From Pseudoalteromonas sp. G4 (lineage in GTDB: Bacteria; Pseudomonadota; Gammaproteobacteria; Enterobacterales; Alteromonadaceae): a stretch of 64,000 bases of DNA. Shown piece after piece: positions 57,013 through 64,000 of the stretch. A program made the translations under genes and the position numbers. Positions within the stretch are counted from its first letter, which is position 1. The number at the start of each line of letters is the position of its first letter. The stretch is from the NCBI RefSeq assembly GCF_028875915.1, contig NZ_JAPEHW010000011.1, forward strand, positions 1 to 64,000, written 5' to 3'. The notes under the pieces are model-generated. The model had not been told where the DNA came from, made no database searches, and saw only the letters and a program-made list of their open reading frames with translations.

Positions 57013-57971
57013 AAAACACCTGCTTTTAGTAAATCTTGCATATTGAGCGCACCAATTGGCCTTTGCTGATGATCTACCACAATTAAGCCATTAATTTTCT
57101 TTTGTTCCATTATATTAAGTGCCTCAGCAGCTAACATAGTTTCGCATGCGGTAGTGCATTGCTTAGTCATGACATCTGAAATAGCTGTCGCGTGTATATC
57201 AATGCGTTGCTCTAATATACGGCGTAAATCACCATCGGTAAAAATCCCTTGAAGCACCTTATCTTGATTGATAACAGCAGTCATACCAAGACCTTTAGCT
57301 GTCATTTCAAGCAATGCATTTTTTATGGTGGTACCTTCGGTCACAATCGGTAAAGCATCGTCTTGGTGCATAATGTCTTTTAACATTAATAGTAAACGCT
57401 TACCTAAACTGCCACCAGGATGAGATAACGCAAAGTCATCAGCGGTAAAGCCTTTTTCTTCTAAAAGTGCCACAGCAATAGCATCACCCATAGCGAGCGT
57501 AGCCGTGGTGCTGGCTGTAGGTGCCAGTCCGAGAGGGCATGCTTCTTCTGATATTGCGATGCAAATATGTACATTGGATTGTTGGGCAAGGGTTGAGTTT
57601 TGCTTGCCACTCATACCAACAATTTTAGCGCCAATACGTTTAATAACGGGGATCAGGTTTATGACTTCTGCTGTTTCACCCGAATTTGAAATCATTAACA
57701 GTACATCGTCTTTGGTGATCATGCCTAAATCACCATGGCTTGCTTCGCCTGGGTGCACAAAAAATGCGGGTGTGCCAGTACTTGCTAACGTGGCAGCTAT
57801 TTTATTACCAATATGACCTGATTTGCCCATGCCAATCACAATAACGCGACCTTTGCAGTCATACATTAATTGGCAGGCATTGCTAAAATCGTCATTGATA
57901 TACTGAGCGAGTTGTTCAATCGCGTTCTTTTCAATTTCTAGTACACGTTTTCCGCGAGCAATAAAATTCAT
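57009..57971 (-). CDS. kdsD: Arabinose-5-phosphate isomerase KdsD
   Basis: The 320-residue enzyme interconverts ribulose-5- and arabinose-5-phosphate for Kdo synthesis. An N-terminal SIS domain (about 40-175: GMGKSGHIGNKIAATLASTGTPAFFVHPGEASHGDLGMI) is followed by two CBS domains (about 205-320). Four bases overlap kdsC. Confidence 0.95.
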   Translation of the reverse strand: MNFIARGKRVLEIEKNAIEQLAQYINDDFSNACQLMYDCKGRVIVIGMGKSGHIGNKIAATLASTGTPAFFVHPGEASHGDLGMITKDDVLLMISNSGETAEVINLIPVIKRIGAKIVGMSGKQNSTLAQQSNVHICIAISEEACPLGLAPTASTTATLAMGDAIAVALLEEKGFTADDFALSHPGGSLGKRLLLMLKDIMHQDDALPIVTEGTTIKNALLEMTAKGLGMTAVINQDKVLQGIFTDGDLRRILEQRIDIHATAISDVMTKQCTTACETMLAAEALNIMEQKKINGLIVVDHQQRPIGALNMQDLLKAGVL

Positions 57972-57980
57972 GTGTCAGCC

Positions 57981-58964
57981 TTACGCGCTTACCGATGAAA
58001 AAATAAGGTATTGATAACCAATAAATGCAGCAACCAGCAGGCCACCCTCAACACGATTGATGCGTCTAGAGCCACGAATGCTTAAGCTCATCGCAATCAG
58101 TGCCACCGTCGCCCCTAACATAATAAGAACATCACGCGATGACACCGCCGGATCAACGTTTGATGGGTTGATGATGCCTGCGAGCGATAATACAGCTAGA
58201 AGGTTAAAAATATTCGAGCCAATAATGTTACCCAACGCTAAGTCATCTTCATTTTTTAATACACCTGCTACACAGGCAGCTAGCTCAGGTAAACTGGTAC
58301 CAATAGCAATAATCGTCAAGCCAATCACTAGGTCGCTAATGCCGAACAACTTGGCTATATCGGTTGCTGATTCAATAATAAAATGCGAGCTTACTGGTAA
58401 AACCGCCATACCAATAACTAACCACATAAGCGCGATAGGTGTACGCACATTGTCAGGTACTTCATCACATGCTTCGTCAACAAACGGGTCGCTTTCGCCA
58501 CTGGCAGCTTTACTTTGCTTAACTGAAATAATCGTGATTGCTGCGATAAAAATGACAAAACCTGCCATTAAGGCAATACCTTCACCAAAGGCTAAGAAGT
58601 TATCAGATAAGATATACCAAGCTGCTAATGATACGAACATCACAACCGGCATTTCACGTTTTAGCGTGCTTGATGACACATTTAATGGGCGAAGTAATGC
58701 AGTGATACCAAGTACCAGCAAAATATTGGTGATGTTTGAGCCTATGGCATTACCAACCGCGGTGTCAGTTTGCTGTGCTAATGCGGCCTGAGCCGATACC
58801 ATCATTTCGGGAGCTGAAGAACCCATAGCAACAATCGTTAAACCAATGATTAATGTTGGAATTCCGTAATTCTTTGCCAGTGCTGCTGCACCAAAAACAA
58901 AGCGATCCGCACTCCAGACTAAGCCGACAAATCCTGCAATTAAAATAGCAATTGATAACAACAT
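57981..58964 (-). CDS. yrbG: Calcium/sodium antiporter (YrbG-like CaCA family)
   Basis: CaCA antiporter of 327 residues with about ten membrane segments in two inverted repeats. Each repeat has the alpha-motif: GSSAPEMMVSAQAALAQQTDTAVGNAIGSNITNILLVLG and GTSLPELAACVAGVLKNEDDLALGNIIGSNIFNLLAVLS. The cation specificity is not settled for YrbG. It heads the kds-lpt block and is divergent from mlaF, the E. coli arrangement. A long opposite-strand frame over it is only its shadow. Confidence 0.9.
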   Translation of the reverse strand: MLLSIAILIAGFVGLVWSADRFVFGAAALAKNYGIPTLIIGLTIVAMGSSAPEMMVSAQAALAQQTDTAVGNAIGSNITNILLVLGITALLRPLNVSSSTLKREMPVVMFVSLAAWYILSDNFLAFGEGIALMAGFVIFIAAITIISVKQSKAASGESDPFVDEACDEVPDNVRTPIALMWLVIGMAVLPVSSHFIIESATDIAKLFGISDLVIGLTIIAIGTSLPELAACVAGVLKNEDDLALGNIIGSNIFNLLAVLSLAGIINPSNVDPAVSSRDVLIMLGATVALIAMSLSIRGSRRINRVEGGLLVAAFIGYQYLIFSSVSA

Positions 58965-59068
58965 TCTTGAATAAAAACCAAAATTTAGATAACTCCAAAT
59001 AATATCAAATCTGGATTTAAAACACAGCTTTTGTAACCTTTATTACAAATATTTACTTTTTCATAGGT

Positions 59069-59096
59069 TTCACAACATTTTTAAAAGGCTTAGAAT
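59069..59096 (+). promoter_or_regulatory. Probable sigma-70 promoter for mlaFEDCB-ibaG-murA
   Basis: TTCACA (59069-59074) and TAGAAT (59091-59096) are each one base from consensus and 16 bases apart, ahead of the mlaF start at 59127. Confidence 0.5.
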
Positions 59097-59126
59097 ACAC
59101 TGCGCATTTAATTCTAGGAGAGCGAC

Positions 59127-59936
59127 TTGTCGCAAAGTTTAGTTGAAATAAAGGACGTTACCTTTTCTCGTGGCGATAGAATCATCTATCAAAACATGAG
59201 CTTTAGCGTCCCGACAGGAAAAATCACCGCCATAATGGGCCCAAGCGGTATTGGTAAAACAACCATGCTGCGTTTAATTGGTGGACAACTAAAACCGGAT
59301 TCAGGCGACATTCTTTTTGCTGGAGAAAGCATTCCAAAAATGTCACGTAGCGAGTTATATCAAGCGCGTGAACGTATGAGCATGCTGTTTCAAAGCGGTG
59401 CTTTATTCACTGATATGAGCGTGTTTGACAATATTGCTTTCCCACTTCGTGAACATACTAAACTTTCTGAAGAAATTATCCGTATTATCGTGCTGATGAA
59501 GCTTGAAGCGGTTGGTTTGCGCGGCGCACGTGATTTGATGCCATCAGAGCTCTCAGGGGGAATGGCAAGACGTGCAGCACTTGCCCGTGCAATCGCACTC
59601 GACCCTGAACTAATCATGTATGACGAGCCTTTTGCAGGGCAAGATCCAATTTCAATGGGTGTTTTGGTTAAGTTAATTAAATCATTAAACCAAACACTTA
59701 ATATTACGTCGCTTGTTGTTACGCACGATGTTACAGAAGTAATGAGTATTGCAGATCACGTTGTGATATTGGCAGATAAAGGCGTGATTGGTGAAGGTTC
59801 ACCTGAGCAAGTTGCTCAATCTGAGTCGCCTTTGGTACAGCAATTTTTACAAGGCTTATCTGATGGCCCTGTGCCATTCCACTTTGACGCTGCGCCATAC
59901 AATCAAGATTTATTAATGGGAAGCGAACGTGGTTAA
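59127..59936 (+). CDS. mlaF: Phospholipid ABC transporter ATP-binding protein MlaF
   Basis: Cytoplasmic ATPase (269 residues) of the Mla system for outer-membrane lipid asymmetry. Walker [10 protein letters not shown], signature [14 protein letters not shown], Walker [18 protein letters not shown] start with AGGAG six bases upstream is used. mlaE overlaps its end by eight bases. Head of the mla operon. Confidence 0.96.
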   Translation: MSQSLVEIKDVTFSRGDRIIYQNMSFSVPTGKITAIMGPSGIGKTTMLRLIGGQLKPDSGDILFAGESIPKMSRSELYQARERMSMLFQSGALFTDMSVFDNIAFPLREHTKLSEEIIRIIVLMKLEAVGLRGARDLMPSELSGGMARRAALARAIALDPELIMYDEPFAGQDPISMGVLVKLIKSLNQTLNITSLVVTHDVTEVMSIADHVVILADKGVIGEGSPEQVAQSESPLVQQFLQGLSDGPVPFHFDAAPYNQDLLMGSERG

Positions 59937-60708
59937 TACAATTCAAACAATCGGTCGCAATACGTTAGATACACTTGCAGGTATTGGGCGCGCTTTATTA
60001 ATGCTATTAGGTGCAATATTTAGTGTGCCTAATGTGAGAAAAGGCACGCCACTGTTGATAAAACAACTTTATATGGTTGGCTTTTTATCACTGATTATTA
60101 TCTTAGTCTCAGGCCTTTTTATCGGTATGGTTTTAGCGCTGCAAGGTTACACAGTGCTAGTCGATTATGGCGCTGAAGACAGCCTAGGGCCACTTGTTGC
60201 ACTAAGCTTATTGCGAGAGTTAGGCCCTGTTGTTACTGCATTATTATTTGCGGGGCGAGCAGGCAGTGCATTAACTGCTGAAATCGGTTTAATGAAAGCA
60301 ACGGAGCAATTAACAAGCTTAGAAATGATGGCTGTTGACCCCCTAAAACGTGTGATTGCGCCACGTTTTTGGGCCGGTATGATCAGTATGCCGCTGCTTG
60401 CGATGATTTTTTCTGCGATAGCTATCCTTGGTGCGCACATTGTTGGTGTTGACTGGCTTGGTGTTGATTCAGGCAGTTTTTGGTCAATTATGCAGGCACA
60501 GGTGTCGTTCGAAAAAGATATTTTAAATGGGGCAATTAAAGCGGTGGTATTCGCATTTGTTGTCACATGGATTGCACTCTACAAAGGCTACGATTGTGTA
60601 CCAACCTCAGAAGGTATCAGTAAAGCAACAACAGAAACTGTAGTGCAGTCATCATTGGCAGTATTGGGATTAGATTTTGTGCTAACAGCAATTATGTTTG
60701 GCGCGTAA
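59929..60708 (+). CDS. mlaE: Phospholipid ABC transporter permease MlaE
   Basis: Inner-membrane permease of 259 residues with about five or six membrane segments. The MlaE family stretch [33 protein letters not shown] is easily seen near 95-130. The start is GTG. It joins MlaF, MlaD and MlaB in the complex. Confidence 0.95.
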   Translation: MVNTIQTIGRNTLDTLAGIGRALLMLLGAIFSVPNVRKGTPLLIKQLYMVGFLSLIIILVSGLFIGMVLALQGYTVLVDYGAEDSLGPLVALSLLRELGPVVTALLFAGRAGSALTAEIGLMKATEQLTSLEMMAVDPLKRVIAPRFWAGMISMPLLAMIFSAIAILGAHIVGVDWLGVDSGSFWSIMQAQVSFEKDILNGAIKAVVFAFVVTWIALYKGYDCVPTSEGISKATTETVVQSSLAVLGLDFVLTAIMFGA

Positions 60709-60718
60709 AGGGTAAAAA

Positions 60719-61234
60719 ATGAATTCAAAGAAAATAGAAATTTTAGTGGGATTTTTTGTATCACTAGGTATTGCTGCAATTGTGATGCTTGCACTTAAAG
60801 TAGCCAATGCAGGCATGAGTGGTAATGGTGATACGTATAGCCTTTATGCAAAATTCGATAATATCGGCTCACTTAAAGTACGTTCGCCGATTAAAGTAGG
60901 CGGTGTTGTGGTTGGTCGTGTTGAAGCAATTAATTTAGATCCAACGGACTATGTGCCTGTAGTACACATGAAAATTGCGACAGAATATAGCAATTTTACT
61001 GAGACAACGTCGGTCAATATATTAACGTCAGGTATTTTGGGCGAGCAATATTTGGGAATTAACCCAGGTGTTCTTGCTCATAAAGATATGAACGGTGAGG
61101 ATGAACTAAGCGAAATGTTTGGCCTCGAAGAAGTGAAAGTTTTAAAAGATGGTGACTTTATTACTGATACAAAATCAGCTCTGGTACTTGAAGAGTTAAT
61201 TGGTCAGTTCTTATTTAACCAAAGCAACGATTAA
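60719..61234 (+). CDS. mlaD: MCE-domain protein MlaD
   Basis: Single-pass inner-membrane protein of 171 residues: an N-terminal helix (about 8-28) and an MCE domain (about 38-117: YAKFDNIGSLKVRSPIKVGGVVVGRVEAI, ILTSGILGEQYLGI). It forms the periplasmic ring of MlaFEDB. Spacing to mlaE is 10 bases. Confidence 0.95.
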   Translation: MNSKKIEILVGFFVSLGIAAIVMLALKVANAGMSGNGDTYSLYAKFDNIGSLKVRSPIKVGGVVVGRVEAINLDPTDYVPVVHMKIATEYSNFTETTSVNILTSGILGEQYLGINPGVLAHKDMNGEDELSEMFGLEEVKVLKDGDFITDTKSALVLEELIGQFLFNQSND

Positions 61235-61242
61235 TTGGGATT

Positions 61243-61914
61243 GTGATAATTAAGATGATGAAATTTTTAATTGCGACTTTACTAGTACTTACGTCATGTG
61301 TGTCTTTTGCGAAAGAAGTGGACGAAAGTAATCCGTATTTAATGGTGAGAACAGTTGCAGAAAATACCTTTGCACGAATCACTCAAGATAAAGCGATTAT
61401 TGAACAAGATAAAAACCATTTGAAAGTGGTTGTTGAAGAAGAGCTACTGCCTTATATCGACTATCGCTATGCGGCGCAGCGTGTACTTGGTAGCTATATT
61501 TCTAAAGTACGAAATATCAAAGATAAAGAAGAGCAAAAAGCAGAAATCGAAAACCTTAAGCGTTTTATTGATGTATTTCGCGAGTATTTGATTACGTCAT
61601 ACGCAGGTATTTTTACGCAATACCGTGGTCAGGAAGTTGAATTTGCCCCTGCTCTAGATTTTTCAGACGATAAATTAGTACTGGTTAAAACCAAAATCGT
61701 TGAATCAGGTAAGCCTGATATCAACATCGACTTCAAAGTACGCAAAACTAAATCAGGCGAGTGGAAAGGCTTTGATATGCTGCCAGAAGGCATTAGCTTG
61801 CTTGATGCTAAACAATCTGAATTTCACGGTATTCTTCGCACTGAAGGTTTAGGGTACGTAATTGATATGCTAGATAAAAAGAGCAAGTTGCCAGTGCAAT
61901 TTGCTGGTGAATAA
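61243..61914 (+). CDS. mlaC: Phospholipid-binding protein MlaC
   Basis: Periplasmic lipid carrier of 223 residues with a signal peptide (about 1-23, SVSFAKE). The family core EEELLPYIDYRYAAQRVLGSYIS and FREYLITSYAGIFTQYRGQEV is present. A GTG at 61243 after TGGGA is used; the ATGs at 61255/61258 are also possible. Shuttles lipid between MlaA and MlaD. Confidence 0.93.
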   Translation: MIIKMMKFLIATLLVLTSCVSFAKEVDESNPYLMVRTVAENTFARITQDKAIIEQDKNHLKVVVEEELLPYIDYRYAAQRVLGSYISKVRNIKDKEEQKAEIENLKRFIDVFREYLITSYAGIFTQYRGQEVEFAPALDFSDDKLVLVKTKIVESGKPDINIDFKVRKTKSGEWKGFDMLPEGISLLDAKQSEFHGILRTEGLGYVIDMLDKKSKLPVQFAGE

Positions 61915-61917
61915 GCA

Positions 61918-62202
61918 ATGTCAAAGTTATCGCTAACAGTAGTAGATGACGCAAATTATATATTGAGTGGCGAGTTAAATCGCTACTCAGTTGCCAATCT
62001 GCAATTACCAAAAAATAGCTCTAAAACCACCCTGACACTTGACCTAAGTGAAATAACCAAAGTCGATACCGCAGGACTCGCTTGGTTAATCTATAGTTTG
62101 TCGCAATTGCAACGGAACAATATAAGCCTTAAACTTGTCCACTTACCTGAGCAGCTCAAAAAGCTAATGCAATTGGGTCACGTAGAGAATTTATTTGAGT
62201 AG
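61918..62202 (+). CDS. mlaB: STAS-domain protein MlaB
   Basis: Cytoplasmic 94-residue STAS protein that supports the MlaF ATPase. LTLDLSEITKVDTAGLAWLIYSLSQLQ matches the STAS phosphosite region, with Thr/Ala-Gly in KVDTAGL. Sits four bases after mlaC. Confidence 0.9.
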   Translation: MSKLSLTVVDDANYILSGELNRYSVANLQLPKNSSKTTLTLDLSEITKVDTAGLAWLIYSLSQLQRNNISLKLVHLPEQLKKLMQLGHVENLFE

Positions 62203-62207
62203 AGTTA

Positions 62208-62462
62208 ATGGATCCTAAACAAGTCGAAGACATTTTATCGCAAGCGTTATCGCTAGATTTTATTAAAGTAAAAGCTGAAGGCAGTCACTATGAACTGATT
62301 GTTGTTGGCGAGTGTTTTGCTGACGTTTCACGCGTTAAGCAACAACAAATGGTTTATGCACCATTAATGGAAAAAATTTCTGACGGCACAATGCACGCCG
62401 TATCAATCAAAGCTTACACGCCAGCACAGTGGGAACGTGATCGCAAATTGATGATGCTATAA
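62208..62462 (+). CDS. ibaG: BolA family protein IbaG
   Basis: BolA-family protein of 84 residues, the IbaG/YrbA branch: LSQALSLDFIKVKAEGSHYELIVVGECFADVSRVKQQQMVYAPLM holds the conserved region with the Cys-containing loop and VKQQQ helix. Predicted to bind glutaredoxin with an iron-sulfur cluster. It sits between mlaB and murA as in E. coli. Confidence 0.92.
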   Translation: MDPKQVEDILSQALSLDFIKVKAEGSHYELIVVGECFADVSRVKQQQMVYAPLMEKISDGTMHAVSIKAYTPAQWERDRKLMML

Positions 62463-62472
62463 GGTGGCATAA

Positions 62473-63687
<1,215 letters not shown>

Positions 63688-63701
63688 TGTAACTCAACAT
63701 T

Positions 63702-63728
63702 AAAAAAGGCCGCATTTGCGGCCTTTTT
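63702..63728. terminator. Terminator after murA
   Basis: GGCCGCA-TT-TGCGGCC with flanking A6 and T5 forms a strong bidirectional hairpin ending the mla-murA operon. Confidence 0.9.
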
Positions 63729-63941
63729 ATTAAATAACCTAAGCTCGGGATAATAAATTACTTTCTAGCAGCTATTTTTACTTATTACTGCGTTAAATTT
63801 GCTTGCAATAGACTCGCTATTGACGCACAAATTTACCTTGTCCTAAGAAAAACTATCAAGCTACAAGGTATGAAACAACATAGCTTATATATTTCAAACA
63901 CTTAGTTAACTTCTTAACTCGAGTTCAGGTTAGCTAATTTT

Positions 63942-64000
63942 TTAGAACTGTAGTTCACCCACTTCAACCTGCAGCTCAATTGCTTTACCTGCTCGAATAA
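63942..64000 (-). CDS. C-terminal end of an incomplete gene, possibly DegS-type protease
   Basis: The last 59 bases on the minus strand encode the end of a protein, IRAGKAIELQVEVGELQF, followed by TAA (63942-63944). It resembles the C-terminal strand of a PDZ domain, as in DegS/DegQ proteases, and it is convergent with murA. The rest lies outside the window, so this is a guess. No feature is seen in 63729-63941. Confidence 0.35.
   Translation of the reverse strand, partial: IRAGKAIELQVEVGELQF

Noticed and set aside
58057-58791. A 244-codon forward frame across the yrbG-like gene
   Set aside because: It lies fully antisense to a clear CaCA antiporter and its translation shows no domain or signal peptide.

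Overview
The window is chromosomal DNA (roughly 40% G+C by eye) of a marine gammaproteobacterium, most likely an Alteromonadales member close to Pseudoalteromonas. The evidence is gene order and family content: tex-greB-ompR-envZ, uvrA divergent from a yajR-type transporter followed by ssb, yihY-dtd-yiiD, and the npr-rapZ-ptsN-hpf-rpoN-lptBAC-kdsCD-yrbG block divergent from mlaFEDCB-ibaG-murA. Neighbouring accessory genes have the same base composition. I see no tRNA, rRNA, insertion sequence, prophage or CRISPR array.

Layout. 1-13 kb: tex (frameshifted), greB, ompR-envZ, a 2OG-Fe(II) oxygenase, a thioesterase, an unknown membrane protein, uvrA with a LexA-like box, a lone periplasmic binding-like protein, a YajR-type transporter and ssb. 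13-17.6 kb: a HopJ-like protein, a DUF4442 protein, a GGDEF-EAL protein and an EamA transporter. 17.8-27.2 kb: a metal, probably copper, island. It holds a secreted Cys/Met/His-rich protein, CusB- and CusA-like efflux subunits, a large choice-of-anchor B surface protein, and an MbnP/MbnH 'metallo-mystery pair' (a copper-binding lipoprotein and its di-heme MauG-like enzyme). 27.3-30.4 kb: a hydroxyproline/Xaa-Pro operon (trans-3-hydroxy-L-proline dehydratase, M24 peptidase, pyrroline-2-carboxylate reductase-like enzyme). 30.4-42.5 kb: mixed accessory genes, among them a decayed acnB remnant, a ZU5/5'-nucleotidase/LamG lipoprotein, a MocR regulator divergent from a GNAT-PaiB pair, a flavoprotein, an AraC regulator and an MBL-fold RNA nuclease. 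42.9-45.8 kb: a large TonB-dependent receptor behind a 423-bp AT-rich leader. 45.9-51 kb: DUF2959 lipoprotein, yihY-dtd, a spermidine-synthase-like protein, yiiD and mgtE. 51-64 kb: nitrogen-PTS, sigma-54, lipopolysaccharide export, Kdo synthesis, phospholipid transport, ibaG and murA.

Three genes are broken. tex has a net one-base frameshift. acnB survives only as its two ends, with a very large internal loss and further small deletions. murA, normally essential, has lost about 15 codons covering the catalytic-cysteine loop and reads TAA at the junction. The murA lesion and the copper/mystery-pair island are the points most worth following up.
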